Source: Maribacter antarcticus DSM 21422 (GTDB lineage: Bacteria > Bacteroidota > Bacteroidia > Flavobacteriales > Flavobacteriaceae). Taken from it: a stretch of 64,000 nt of DNA. This document shows positions 38,268-48,373 of the stretch, piece by piece (within the stretch, counting starts at the first letter, position 1; every line of letters starts with the position of its first letter). Location: contig NZ_JHZC01000010.1 in the NCBI RefSeq assembly GCF_000621125.1, positions 1-64,000 of the forward strand. The letters run 5' to 3'. The translations under genes were made by a program, and so were the position numbers. The notes beneath the pieces are model-generated. The model searched no databases, had not been told where the DNA came from, and saw only the letters and a program-made list of their open reading frames with translations.

Positions 38268-39231
38268 AGGAGCCATTTCTAATTTTATTGAAAAATATTA
38301 TTTACATTTTAATGCAGCTGCTTTAGTGGATGCAGCCAAAGGTTATGAAGCACAACTGAACCAAGGCTCTAAAATGTTGGTTTCCCTTGCGGGAGCTATG
38401 AGCACTGCGGAAATAGGTAAGATTTTCGCAGAAATGATTCGGCAAGACAAGGTGCAAATCGTATCTTGTACTGGCGCAAATTTAGAGGAAGATATCATGA
38501 ATTTAGTGGCACATTCCCACTACAAACGTGTTCCTAATTATCGTGATCTAACGCCACAAGACGAGCGGGATTTACTTGAAAAAGGATTGAATCGTGTTAC
38601 GGATACCTGCATTCCAGAGGAAGAGGCATTCCGTAGAATTCAAAAACATATTGTTAAGATTTGGATGGACGCCGAGGCTAAAGGCGAACGCTATCTTCCG
38701 CATGAATATATGTATAAATTGTTACTTTCAGGAGTTTTAGAGGAGCACTATGAGATAGATTTGAAAAATTCTTGGATGTACGCTGCTGCGGAAAAAAACG
38801 TACCTATTATCTGTCCGGGTTGGGAAGATAGTACGATGGGGAATATTTTCGCTTCCTATGTATTGAAGGGTGAACTACAGGCCAGCACTATGAAATCTGG
38901 AATAGAATACATGACCTTTTTAGCCGACTGGTACACCCATAACTCCGAGAAGGGAATAGGATTCTTTCAAATCGGAGGTGGTATTGCAGGAGATTTCCCA
39001 ATTTGTGTGGTTCCCATGCTATATCAAGATATGGAACGTACAGATACGCCGTTCTGGAGCTATTTCTGTCAAATAAGTGATAGTACCACCAGTTATGGTT
39101 CTTACTCTGGCGCGGTACCCAATGAAAAAATTACCTGGGGTAAATTGGATATCAATACCCCAAAATTCATCATAGAGAGTGATGCGACCATTGTTGCTCC
39201 CTTAATTTTTGCCTATGTTTTAGATATGTAA
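38257..39231 (+). CDS. Deoxyhypusine synthase-like protein (homospermidine/polyamine synthase)
   Basis: 324 residues. Has the NAD-binding and active-site blocks of deoxyhypusine synthase: LVSLAGAMSTAEIG, SCTGANLEED, CPGWEDSTMGNIF, GGGIAGDFP, then the TWGKLDINTPKFIIESDATIVAPL region with the reactive Lys. Bacteria lack eIF5A, and DHS-like enzymes here are known or proposed to make homospermidine or a related polyamine from putrescine and another aminobutyl or aminopropyl donor. Its overlap with the agmatinase gene supports that role. Confidence 0.88.
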   Translation: MKTKGAISNFIEKYYLHFNAAALVDAAKGYEAQLNQGSKMLVSLAGAMSTAEIGKIFAEMIRQDKVQIVSCTGANLEEDIMNLVAHSHYKRVPNYRDLTPQDERDLLEKGLNRVTDTCIPEEEAFRRIQKHIVKIWMDAEAKGERYLPHEYMYKLLLSGVLEEHYEIDLKNSWMYAAAEKNVPIICPGWEDSTMGNIFASYVLKGELQASTMKSGIEYMTFLADWYTHNSEKGIGFFQIGGGIAGDFPICVVPMLYQDMERTDTPFWSYFCQISDSTTSYGSYSGAVPNEKITWGKLDINTPKFIIESDATIVAPLIFAYVLDM

Positions 39232-39233
39232 TT

Positions 39234-39560
39234 ATGGACAGACACGCACATTTAAATAAAATTATTGTCGATTTTAAAAAATTAACACCAGAAGTTTTGA
39301 AACTTACTGTGGAACGCTACCCAGATGGGTACGACGATTGTGATGTTATTTCTTTTCGTAACTCAAAAGGAGAACGTGTAGAGGCTGTGGAGGTTTTAAC
39401 GGCAGATACCAAGTACTTGGTAAAAATTAGTGAAAAACTGGGATATACCATGGAAAATTACGATGTTGCTGATTACGAGGATTTTGAAGACGATGACCCA
39501 ACTGCTGTGGTGGAGCCAGACCCAGAGGATATGGCAGATACTGAAGATTCAGACGACTAA
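39234..39560 (+). CDS. Small acidic protein in the polyamine cluster
   Basis: 108 residues, no signal or membrane segment. The first 75 residues form a mixed fold (HLNKIIVDFKKLTPEVLKLTVERYPDGY), and the last 30 are strongly acidic (DYEDFEDDDPTAVVEPDPEDMADTEDSDD). It starts 2 bases after the DHS-like stop, so it is in the operon. No family recognised. The acidic tail could bind polyamines, but that is only an idea. Confidence 0.75.
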   Translation: MDRHAHLNKIIVDFKKLTPEVLKLTVERYPDGYDDCDVISFRNSKGERVEAVEVLTADTKYLVKISEKLGYTMENYDVADYEDFEDDDPTAVVEPDPEDMADTEDSDD

Positions 39561-39701
39561 GGTGTTGTGTCAGGCCCCGTTTTCCTTATCTACAGACTTC
39601 CAGGCCGTTTCCGAGTAGTTTTCAAACAAATTGTACAGTGCCAATATATGTTGGCACCGTATTAGTATTTCCTTCACTTAAGAGTACTTAGTTAATTATA
39701 G

Positions 39702-41228
39702 ATGAACATAGAGGAAATTGAAAATATTGAATTAAAGTTTTTGGACCTGGACGATTATCAGGAACTTAAGACCGTCATGATTTCTGCATATACTAATATG
39801 CCTGGCGCCTACTGGAAACAAGAGCATATTATCTCTTTAATTCAGAAATTCCCAGAAGGCCAAGTCGTTATCAAAATCAACGGACAATTGGCTGGTGTTG
39901 CACTTGCTATCATCGTAGACTATGATAAGTTTGATGACGAGCATACCTACGAGCAGATTACTGGAGATTATTCCTTTAGCACCCATGATGCGTATGGCGA
40001 TGTGTTGTACGGGATAGAGGTATTTATAAAACCACAGTTTAGGGGTTTGCGTTTGGGCAGAAGATTGTATGATTACAGAAAGGAACTTTGCGAAAAACTG
40101 AATTTAAAGAGTATTGTCTTTGGCGGAAGGATGCCTAATTTCCATACTTATTCCAAGGAGTTGACACCAAAGGAATATATTGCCAAAGTGCGAAGAAAGG
40201 AAATTCAAGATTCAGTGCTTAATTTTCAGATTAGCAACGATTTTCATCCCGCTAAGGTCATGAAAGGCTATTTGCCAAGCGATACAGCTTCTAATAATTT
40301 TGCGATTTTGATGGAATGGGATAATATTTATTACCAAAAACCTTCCAAAAAAGCAGCTACTAAGAAAACAATTATCCGTTTAGGATTGATACAATGGCAA
40401 ATGCGTCCTTATAAAGATTTAGAAGCCTTATTGGAGCAGGCAGAGTATTTTATAGACGCGGTATCGGGCTATCGGTCCGATTTCGCCCTGTTTCCTGAGT
40501 TTTTTAATGCTCCCTTGATGGCTAAGGACAACCATTTGTCTACGCCGGATGCTATCAGGGAACTCGCAAAACATACCCAGGGCATTGTACAGAAGTTCTC
40601 GGAATTTTCTATATCCTATAATATCAATATCATCACGGGTAGTATGCCTGAAATGATAGATGGTCGCTTGTACAATGTGGGCTACCTTTGCCGTCGCGAT
40701 GGTAGTATGGAGCGTTATGAAAAATTACATGTAACTCCGGATGAGGCCAAGGTTTGGGGAATGCAAGGCGGCACACAGCTAAAAGCATTTGATACCGACT
40801 GCGGAAAAATAGGGATACTTATTTGTTATGATTCTGAGTTTCCAGAGTTAAGTCGTCTACTAGCAGATGAAGGTATGGATATCCTTTTTATTCCTTTCTT
40901 AACGGATACGCAGAACGGCTATTCCAGAGTCCGACATTGCGCGCAAGCAAGAGCCATAGAAAACGAATGTTATGTCGCCATTGCAGGTAGCGTGGGGAAT
41001 TTGCCTAATGTTCAGAACATGGACATCCAGTTTGCTCAATCCATGGTCTTCACGCCTTGTGATTTTTCTTTTCCCACCAATGGGATAAAAGCGGAGGCAA
41101 CCCCGAACACGGAAATGATACTAATTGCTGATGTAGATATCGATTTGTTGCGGGAATTGAATCAATTTGGTGCGGTAAGGAACTTAAAAGACAGAAGAAC
41201 TGATATCTTTGAACTACGAAAAAAATAA
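39702..41228 (+). CDS. GNAT acetyltransferase-carbon-nitrogen hydrolase fusion
   Basis: 508 residues. The first ~200 are a GNAT domain ([23 protein letters not shown] is the acetyl-CoA loop). From about 225 a nitrilase-type hydrolase follows, with the E-K-C triad in [14 protein letters not shown] and [11 protein letters not shown]. Such hydrolases cleave or form amides of small amines (for example N-carbamoylputrescine amidase). The fusion suggests that the acetylation and amide steps act on the same amine, possibly a polyamine, given the neighbours. It overlaps the next gene's TTG start. Confidence 0.88.
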   Translation: MNIEEIENIELKFLDLDDYQELKTVMISAYTNMPGAYWKQEHIISLIQKFPEGQVVIKINGQLAGVALAIIVDYDKFDDEHTYEQITGDYSFSTHDAYGDVLYGIEVFIKPQFRGLRLGRRLYDYRKELCEKLNLKSIVFGGRMPNFHTYSKELTPKEYIAKVRRKEIQDSVLNFQISNDFHPAKVMKGYLPSDTASNNFAILMEWDNIYYQKPSKKAATKKTIIRLGLIQWQMRPYKDLEALLEQAEYFIDAVSGYRSDFALFPEFFNAPLMAKDNHLSTPDAIRELAKHTQGIVQKFSEFSISYNINIITGSMPEMIDGRLYNVGYLCRRDGSMERYEKLHVTPDEAKVWGMQGGTQLKAFDTDCGKIGILICYDSEFPELSRLLADEGMDILFIPFLTDTQNGYSRVRHCAQARAIENECYVAIAGSVGNLPNVQNMDIQFAQSMVFTPCDFSFPTNGIKAEATPNTEMILIADVDIDLLRELNQFGAVRNLKDRRTDIFELRKK

Positions 41229-42606
41229 AAAAGAGTTGAAGGATTTAAAAATAATAGGAAGCGAAGAGTGGTGTGTTTTTGAAAGTTTGGGTGTCCCGGC
41301 AATTAAGGCTAGGGTAGATTCCGGAGCAAAAACCTCCTCTATTCAAGCGACCAATTTAAAAGTATATACAAAAGGAACACAAGAGTGGGTGCGGTTTGAA
41401 GTCAATCCACTTCAGGAGAATAGGAGTATCGCTATTGAGTGTGAAGCTCGCTTAGTAGATCGGCGTATGGTAAAGAGTTCCTCCGGTATTTCCGAGGAGC
41501 GATTGGTAGTAAAAACACCATTAACCATAGGCGACGATACCTTTGATGTAGAGCTGACCTTAGCCAATCGGGACACCATGGAGTTTCGTATGCTTTTGGG
41601 TCGTGAGGCTTTGAACGATCGTTACATCGTTAATCCGGTATTGAATTATGCAGCTAAGGAATTTTCTAATGACGAAATAGACGTAAAGTATGCGCCGTTT
41701 AAAAAGGAAAAAACAGGATTGAAAATCGCGCTGCTTGCAAGTAATCCAAACCTGTACAGCAATATGCGAATCATAGAGGCTGCAGAGGCCCGAGGTCACG
41801 AAATCCAGTTCTTGAACGTAGAACTGGCCTACATGAAATTGGATGCCAATTCTCCTGAAATACGGTACAGAGGCGGGAATATATTGACCGATTTTGATGC
41901 CGTAATTCCGCGTATAAAACCATCCGTTACGTTTTACGGTTGCGCGTTGATTAGGCAGTTCACCAATTTAGGTGCCTATTGCCAAAATTCGGCGGAATCC
42001 ATAACACAGTCTAGGGATAAATTATTTGCTTCGCAATTATTTTCCAAGAACGATATCCATATTCCGATAACGGGTTTTGCAAAATCACCACAAGACACCA
42101 AAGATCTTATCAAAATGGTTAACGGGGCACCATTAATCATAAAACTCTTGGAAAGTACCCAAGGAAAAGGTGTGGTCTTGGCAGAGACTAACAAAGCTGC
42201 AGAAAGTGTAATCAACGCTTTTAAAAGTGTCAACACCAATATATTGGTACAAGAGTTCATCAAAGAAGCAAACGGACAAGATATTCGTTGTTTTGTAGTC
42301 AACGGAAAAGTAGTAGCTAGTATGCAACGACAGGCACAAAAAGGTGAGTTTCGAGCCAATATACACCAAGGCGGTATGGCATCTATTATAAGGATTACCT
42401 CGGAGGAGAAGAAGTTGGCCATAAAGGCAGCGAAGATACTGGACTTGGCCGTTGCCGGTGTGGATATCATCCGTTCCAATAAAGGACCTTTGTTGTTGGA
42501 GGTTAATTCTTCCCCAGGATTGGAAGGCATAGAAAACGCTACCGGAAAGGATATTGCCAACGAAATAATCGTAGCTATTGAAAAGAAGTTGAAGTTTAGT
42601 AACTAG
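41209..42606 (+). CDS. RimB (retropepsin-like protease)-RimK (ATP-grasp ligase) fusion
   Basis: 465 residues; starts at TTG 41209 (or TTG 41236, which lies just after the previous stop). The N-terminal ~150 residues are the ATP-dependent zinc protease/RimB domain with [12 protein letters not shown]. From about 170 a RimK-type ATP-grasp domain follows ([73 protein letters not shown]). RimK family ligases add amino acids to peptides or small substrates; RimB-type domains are proposed to trim them. The order in the operon suggests a polyamine or ribosomal-protein target. Confidence 0.88.
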   Translation: MNYEKNKKELKDLKIIGSEEWCVFESLGVPAIKARVDSGAKTSSIQATNLKVYTKGTQEWVRFEVNPLQENRSIAIECEARLVDRRMVKSSSGISEERLVVKTPLTIGDDTFDVELTLANRDTMEFRMLLGREALNDRYIVNPVLNYAAKEFSNDEIDVKYAPFKKEKTGLKIALLASNPNLYSNMRIIEAAEARGHEIQFLNVELAYMKLDANSPEIRYRGGNILTDFDAVIPRIKPSVTFYGCALIRQFTNLGAYCQNSAESITQSRDKLFASQLFSKNDIHIPITGFAKSPQDTKDLIKMVNGAPLIIKLLESTQGKGVVLAETNKAAESVINAFKSVNTNILVQEFIKEANGQDIRCFVVNGKVVASMQRQAQKGEFRANIHQGGMASIIRITSEEKKLAIKAAKILDLAVAGVDIIRSNKGPLLLEVNSSPGLEGIENATGKDIANEIIVAIEKKLKFSN

Positions 42607-42630
42607 GAAAAGCAAACCGAAAGATTACAT

Positions 42631-42988
42631 ATGCTTACACCATACTTTACGTAGAGAATATGTTGGAGACTATTGAGTGCTATGAAAAAGTAGTTGGATT
42701 TAGCCGTAAATTCAATAGACCTGAAAAGGATTACGGAAAATTACTTACGGAAATTACTTACGGGAAACAACTATCATATGTACTTTAAGAGCGGATTTGA
42801 AAAAATCAAGTATTCAAGGAAACCATTTGGTGTAGCATTAGCTTTTATGACTGAAAATATTGAAAGAGATTTTAAAACGCACTAAATTTGAACCGTTAAC
42901 CGAAAAATCTTTGACACAGAAAGTCGGATGTGTTCGAGATAATATTGGTTTTTTGATTGAAATCTATACACCATTAAAATCTAAATAA
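42631..42988 (+). pseudogene. VOC/glyoxalase-like gene broken by frameshifts
   Basis: Three frames join into one glyoxalase-like protein: MLTPYFT, then YTILYVENMLETIECYEKVVGFSRKFNRPEKDYGKL, then YFKSGFEKIKYSRKPFGVALAFMTENIERDF, then FEPLTEKSLTQKVGCVRDNIGFLIEIYTPLKSK and a stop. At least two shifts and two in-frame stops separate them. It shows a vicinal-oxygen-chelate fold that is no longer expressed as one chain. Confidence 0.75.
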
Positions 42989-43035
42989 TAACAGAATCTG
43001 TAGTAAAACAGCCTATCATAATATCATTTAAAGTA

Positions 43036-43614
43036 ATGGAAAACATCCTTTTTGATTTTATTTCCAAATACATTTCGTTAACAGCGGAAGAAAAGAATAC
43101 GATACTTTCTTTAGATATTTTCCGCACCATAAAAAAGGGAACAGTGCTACTTAAAGAAGGACAGTATTCTTTAAATGGTTATTTTGTTTTAAAAGGATGT
43201 ATTCGAGCGTATTATATGATTGACGGCGAAGAGAAGACTACAGATTTTTATACGGAGATGGAAGGTGTTACGCCAAACTGTGTGGTAAGTAAACAAGCTT
43301 CCGAATATTATATTTCATGCGCAGAAGATTCCATTATCACGGTTTCTACACCAGATATGGAAGTAGAAGTTTTTAAGAAATTCCCAAAATTTGAATCGCT
43401 ATGCCGTATACTCTCCGAACAGCTAATTTCTAAAAACCAAAGTAGTTTTGATGAATTTAAAACGTCTTCTCCCGAGCAACGCTATTTAAGTTTATTAGAA
43501 TCCAGACCAGCTTTGGTGCAACGGGTGCCGCAACATCAACTGGCAAGTTATTTGGGGATTACGCCACAATCCTTGAGCCGTATGCGAACAAGGTTACTAG
43601 AAAAAAAAGGGTAA
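43036..43614 (+). CDS. Crp/Fnr family transcription regulator
   Basis: 192 residues. N-terminal cNMP-binding-type barrel (TIKKGTVLLKEGQYSLNGYFVLKGCIRAYYMIDGEEKTTDFYTE), then a dimer helix and a helix-turn-helix (VPQHQLASYLGITPQSLSRMRTRLLEK). The nucleotide-binding signature of true Crp (RGEIR..) is not conserved, so it may not bind cAMP. Members of this short flavobacterial type usually control neighbouring genes. The next two genes are the likely targets. Confidence 0.85.
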   Translation: MENILFDFISKYISLTAEEKNTILSLDIFRTIKKGTVLLKEGQYSLNGYFVLKGCIRAYYMIDGEEKTTDFYTEMEGVTPNCVVSKQASEYYISCAEDSIITVSTPDMEVEVFKKFPKFESLCRILSEQLISKNQSSFDEFKTSSPEQRYLSLLESRPALVQRVPQHQLASYLGITPQSLSRMRTRLLEKKG

Positions 43615-43704
43615 ACTACATATCCTTAATTACCTTAGGTGAACGGTTTTTAGCTCACACTCCATATACTTTTGCCCTGGTATTAAACTTTAACAGAAGA
43701 ATCC

Positions 43705-44325
43705 ATGCAAAAGAATAATTTAGTTATTTTTTTCACCCTTTTTTTAGCCATTTTCGTAAATCTTAATGCGCAATATGACACCTCAGATGTCAACTTTAAA
43801 GCATGTTTTGTTGGGAGTACTTTTGCTATGTTGGGTAATTTTCTACCAAAGAATAAACCTGATTTTGTTCAAGTTAGTCTAGGGTATCGTTTAACCGGAA
43901 ACGATGTAGTTTCGTTGGAACTTAAAACTTGGAAATATGGTTGGTCTCTCGGTATTCCATATGGTCCCTCATGGGAAGCACCAGAGACAACATTCCCAGG
44001 TTATATCAGGGAATATGGATTTGCACTGGCATATCAACGTTTTTGGTGGAAAGGTTTGTACACTGGCGTTCATGTGATGAGTGCTTGGCAGTCTTTTGTA
44101 GATGAAAATGATAATAAAATAGACAATGGATTTCAAATCTTTAATACGTATAGACTTGGCTACCACGTTAAACTTTTTAAGGGGAAGTTTTTTGTAGAAC
44201 CCTCTTTTGCGATTACACACAGGGCATATCAAACAACCATGCCGGAACCTTTTAAAGCAATCAATGATCACTATTCAAAATTCTTTTTTGGAGAACCTGG
44301 GCTTTATTTCGGATATAATTTTTAA
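43705..44325 (+). CDS. Outer-membrane-like exported protein of unknown function
   Basis: 206 residues. A signal peptide (about 1-22, ending NLNAQ) is followed by beta-strand-rich, aromatic sequence (LELKTWKYGWSLGIPYGPSW, GFALAYQRFWWKGLYTGVHVMSAW) and a C-terminal aromatic end (YFGYNF), as in small eight-stranded barrels. No family is assigned. It is followed 19 bases later by a DUF6326-like gene, so the two form an operon after the regulator. Confidence 0.7.
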   Translation: MQKNNLVIFFTLFLAIFVNLNAQYDTSDVNFKACFVGSTFAMLGNFLPKNKPDFVQVSLGYRLTGNDVVSLELKTWKYGWSLGIPYGPSWEAPETTFPGYIREYGFALAYQRFWWKGLYTGVHVMSAWQSFVDENDNKIDNGFQIFNTYRLGYHVKLFKGKFFVEPSFAITHRAYQTTMPEPFKAINDHYSKFFFGEPGLYFGYNF

Positions 44326-44344
44326 AACTAAACACTAAAAAAAT

Positions 44345-44731
44345 ATGGATGTTAAAGTTAGATTATCAACCCTGTGGATTGTAGTGATGCTCAATCTTGT
44401 TTTTGCGGACATCCTAACTATAATTGTTGGTCTTGTGCTTGAAAACACCCTTGACGATATTATAGGGGAAGTTAAAACAACGATGGCAGTTGCAGCAGTT
44501 TTAACTAATATTCCTATTCTTATGATTTATTTTTCTAGGGTTTTGCCTTATAAAATTAACCGCTCCCTAAATATTGGGGCTGCTATACTTACCAGCATCT
44601 ACGTGGTTGGCGGGGGTAGTTTAATGCCGCATTATCTAATTTGTGCTGGTATCGAAGTTGTAGTGCTATTTGTGATTATTCGTAATGCTTACCACTGGCG
44701 GTATAATGAAGAAAGCAGCAGATATTCATAA
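44345..44731 (+). CDS. DUF6326-like membrane protein
   Basis: 128 residues with four predicted helices (about 8-32, 45-65, 76-92, 97-117). It resembles the Bacteroidota membrane family DUF6326, whose function is unknown. Starts 19 bases after the exported protein's stop; likely same transcript, under the Crp-like regulator. Confidence 0.75.
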   Translation: MDVKVRLSTLWIVVMLNLVFADILTIIVGLVLENTLDDIIGEVKTTMAVAAVLTNIPILMIYFSRVLPYKINRSLNIGAAILTSIYVVGGGSLMPHYLICAGIEVVVLFVIIRNAYHWRYNEESSRYS

Positions 44732-45042
44732 CCTATTTTAAGTCGTCTAAATTAAGTATAACAGGATGTCAAATATCATATAACTATGCTAAGTTGCTTG
44801 CTAACACTTGGGCGCAAGTACATCGTTCTCATTTAATTAATCCTTCCCATTTTAAGTTTTGGAAAGATTCAGGTATGATTTCTTTAACCCAAATAGAATT
44901 ACCGGTGTCCAAAAGCTATAAAAAAACACTATTGTCGCTATAATTTTTGTACCTAAAACAATAGTTTTTATACCTTATTGCTTAAAATACCGTCGTAGGG
45001 TTTTATTGATTCTATTTTTGACTTGTCAATCAATAAATCATT
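44732..45042. other. Intergenic region with an imperfect inverted repeat
   Basis: No gene. An imperfect stem (TATAAAAA...CACTATTGT with ACAATAGTTTTTATA, around 44918-44975) could be an operator or terminator. Nothing else supported. Confidence 0.35.
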
Positions 45043-46572
45043 ATGAAATTTAAAACAACTAAAAAATGAATCTTATATGTCCTCACCGCTTTAAGTACAA
45101 TAAGCGTAGTATCCTGTTTTGGGGTAAAATCTCTAATTAAACAGCACCGTGGCGAAAAAACAGAACTGGTTAATCCATCAATATTTAAAATACCTACTTC
45201 ACCATTAGCCATTACTAACGTAAGTGTATTATCCGCAGATTGCACAAAAATGTTAGACAGTTTAACTGTTTTGATAAAGGATAATAAAATCACACAAGTT
45301 GCTAAAGAAATCAGTTTTCCAAATGAATATAATATAATAGATGGAACTGGGCAGTATCTTATCCCTGGCTTGGTTGATACACACGCACATCTTCATAGAA
45401 GTAAAAATGATTTACTGCTATATTTAGCCAATGGTGTTACTCACATTGCTAACAATAATTCGGAAAGTGATAACTTAATATTAAAATGGCGCAAAGAAGC
45501 CAACGAAGGTGCTCTTAGCCCAAAAATATACATTGCAGCAGGTGGAATGAGTTCAAAAAAGGGGTTGATTCAAAGAATTAAAACCTTATTTGGCGACGCT
45601 ATTAAGTACAATACGCCAACTCAAGCAAGAAGAGCAGTTAGAAAATTTAAAAGCCAAGGTTATGATGCCATCAAATCATATAACCCTAACACGGAAGTCC
45701 ATTTTGCACTAACAGACGAAGCTGAAAAACAAGGTATTCCTGTAATAGGTCATTTACCGCCAAGCGTAGGTTTGGAGGATTTTTATAATTCCGGGCAATC
45801 ACAATTAGCACATGTTGAAGAAATAACAAAGAGTACAATTAAAGAGTTTGGCGGTATGTGGTCAGACAATTCGGAAGAATACTTAAAATATCTTAAAACA
45901 AATGCAGACCAAATTGCTATTAAACTTAAAGAAAAAAATATAGTTGTTTCTTCTACTCTTTGGATAATTGAAAGTATCCCCAAGCAAAATTTTGATATAG
46001 ATAATTTTCTAAAAACCATTGAATTAGAGTATCAAAACCCAGGACAAATAGAAGGTTCGCAATTGGCAAAAGGTTGGTTGCCGGGAAACAATAGTTATGA
46101 GAATATGGCAATTAAAAATAGTGCGGAACAAATTAAAAATCACAAACTATTCTGGAAAACGTATGTACATGCTATGCACATAATGATCAAAGCTTTGATT
46201 AAAAATGGTGTTACTGTTACAGCAGGAACAGATTCCAATGGCCCTGGTGTTGTTGCTGGATTCTCTTTGCTTGATGAGTTAGAATCTCTTAATAGATGTG
46301 GATTAACGGAAAGCCAGGTGCTTTATGCAGCTACCGTAGCTCCAGCGCAATGGATGCAGAGTAATGCAGGGAAAGTTGAGATTGGGCGCAGAGCCGATTT
46401 GATCCTTTTAACGAAAAACCCACTAGAGGATATAAAAAATACAAGAACTATAAATGCTGTAATTACGAATGGAAAATACCTGGATAGAATAACACTTGAT
46501 AAAATATTACTATCGATTAGGTTGGCGAATAACAATAGCAGAAAAATCAATATTGATAAGTTTCTTAATTAG
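45043..46572 (+). CDS. Amidohydrolase lipoprotein-type, with a nonsense codon near the N-terminus
   Basis: The metal site is intact: HAH in VDTHAHLH, the GHLPPS and HVEE segments, and AGTDSNGPG with the late Asp. It is an amidohydrolase/imidazolonepropionase-like periplasmic enzyme. From the ATG at 45043 the frame reads MKFKTTKK, then TGA (45067-45069), then a lipoprotein signal ending SVVSCFG and the rest of the protein without further stops. No ATG, GTG or TTG occurs in frame until 45250, which would remove the signal and part of the first strand. The gene is therefore likely inactive or mis-started; sequencing error is possible. Confidence 0.7.
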
Positions 46573-46840
46573 ACTATTTTAGTTTGTTAGTAGGGTGGCA
46601 AGCCTTAGGGTTAGGGGCGATTTGGTATACGCTTTCAAGCGATACATGAAACACGATATTATTTCTTGATGAAAAGAAACTTAGGGACGGGCTTGAATGG
46701 TTTCTGGCATGTGCCGAAACGATAATTATGGACTTGGTGATGCAATTGGTAAATGCAGGAACGGGCTCCGTTCTAGATTTGGGACTATCAAAATTTAAGC
46801 ATAAGTAAAAGTTTAGAGGAGGAATACGGATTACGGAATC
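46573..46840. other. Decayed non-coding stretch
   Basis: No open frame; scattered coding-like pieces suggest a degraded gene. It joins the outer-membrane-like remnant that follows. Confidence 0.35.
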
Positions 46841-47431
46841 AACTATACAAGTAAGATTTTTGTTGGTATATTATTTTTTTTGAGTGTGTTTTGGCCTAGC
46901 CAGGTAGTTGCCCAATCTTATGTACAGGTTCGTCTAGCTTCAATTTACGAGCGTTATAAGCCATTGAATCCTGAAATTTTGAATCGTGATGAACATGATT
47001 TCGAGGACGGCTCAATGGTAGATATTGAGCTAGGTAAAAGTTATGGGACAGGAAGATTTGCCTTTTTATTAGGAGGTAGATTGCAATATCTTCAATCAAA
47101 TTTAAAAGGTACTTAATAGTATATCTAAATGGGTGCCTGAGGAAAATATTAGAACCCGTGTTCCAGCTGTTATGGTAACTCTAGGTTTTAGTGCTAAAAT
47201 CATAAAAATATAGGATTAGTTTATCAAGCCAATCTAGGGCGTAAATGTATCTTATGGTATGTGAATGGCAAACAGATTCAGACCTTGTGGCGTTACTATT
47301 TACCCTTAAACGCGGGTTTTGAATATGCACTAAAGAATGGATGGAACTTGTTGGGAGGTGTGTCCCTGAGAGCTCCTATCTATATATCACAAACTACAAA
47401 GTTATATTTTGGAATTAGGAAAATACTATAG
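46841..47431 (+). pseudogene. Remnant of a small exported outer-membrane-like protein
   Basis: A signal-peptide-like piece (VGILFFLSVFWPSQVVAQSYVQ) without a start codon, then a body to 47116. It continues in other frames as KWVPEENIRTRVPAVMVTLGFSAK and GLVYQANLGRK...LNAGFEYALKNGWNLLGGVSLRAPIYIS...LYFGIRKIL. Frameshifts and stops break it at least twice. The beta-strand pattern indicates a barrel. No family recognised. Confidence 0.55.
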
Positions 47432-47569
47432 GCGCTACTAAGTACTATTATAGAGTTCTTCCTTTATGCTGCGACTATACAAGTACGAAGGAAATGGTTG
47501 TTTTTACAGCTAAAACATAGTTGAAAGCCATATTCATTTCGACAGTGGCTAAAAAACCGAATAGTTCTG

Positions 47570-47685
47570 TTGAATGCAGTGCTTAGCATAAATAGAATAC
47601 CTACAATAGTACATTCACCTAGTTTTATCATCTTTAAAATACTCAAAAGGAGCTACTGGACATGGAATATATAATAGTACTTCTT
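47570..47685 (-). repeat. Partial duplicate of the DUF2147 gene start and upstream region
   Basis: This stretch matches 55676-55800, the signal peptide and upstream DNA of the DUF2147 gene, at clearly above-random level; the shared translated stem is MIKLG..TIVGILFMLS.AFN.TI on the minus strand. After the signal peptide the frame goes into unrelated sequence, so only the 5' end was copied or is left. The parental copy is 8.1 kb away on the same strand. Confidence 0.6.
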
Positions 47686-48373
47686 TCCTTTTTAGCTTTA
47701 TAGTAATTTGTGGTATAAAACTCGAAATACCCAAAGCAGACCTCAAAGAAAGTAGAGTAGGGATACATTTACGTAAGAGTAAGATACTGAGAAAACGACA
47801 AGGTTAATGCTAAACTTGCTGTTAAAGGGGTAAATGATAATTTCTTTTCTGGTGGTGTTCACCGCAAAAACACGCACAACAATAGGCTACAATCTTAATA
47901 AATAGGAAATCACAAAAAGAACCAGAATAGCACTCCCTTCGTAATTGTGTTCCAAGTAAATAACAAAGTCTTAACATGATATCCTCGCTTAAAGGGATAT
48001 ATATCCATAAGTTGTCCGCTATGCTAGTGAATTTATACCCAAGGAGCCATTTCATTACTAGATACCTTCAAGATTGGGCAGCGGCTAATAACATTTGAAT
48101 GATAAAAGGTAAATACGAAAAATGAAATTTTTATACATTAAACGAAAAACAAAGACGGAGAAACGTTACAGCAACAGTATGGGAATGTTGACGACAAATG
48201 TCATCTATATAAAAAGATACTTTTTGGGCCTACCCTTAAAAACACTTCATAAATATAGGGAAACATATTACGGTCAAGTAAAAAATTGTGATGATTGCGT
48301 CCTTTTTGTTTAGATCAACGGCAAACAGTTATCAAGTAGGTTACCAAAAAACAGTTAAAAAACAGTTTAATTT
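47686..48373. other. Decayed non-coding region
   Basis: Contains no supported gene. Short coding-like text (for example KVNAKLAVKGVNDNFFSGGVHRKNTHNN near 47810) ends in stops. A 63-codon plus-strand ORF at 48122-48313 is very basic and not convincing. The proC promoter must lie near the right end. Confidence 0.4.

Noticed and set aside
45030-45293. Minus-strand 87-codon ORF
   Set aside because: It overlaps the N-terminal part of the amidohydrolase frame, which is clearly the coding strand.
48122-48313. 63-codon basic ORF before proC
   Set aside because: Very Lys/Arg/Tyr-rich AT-driven composition and no features; probably chance.
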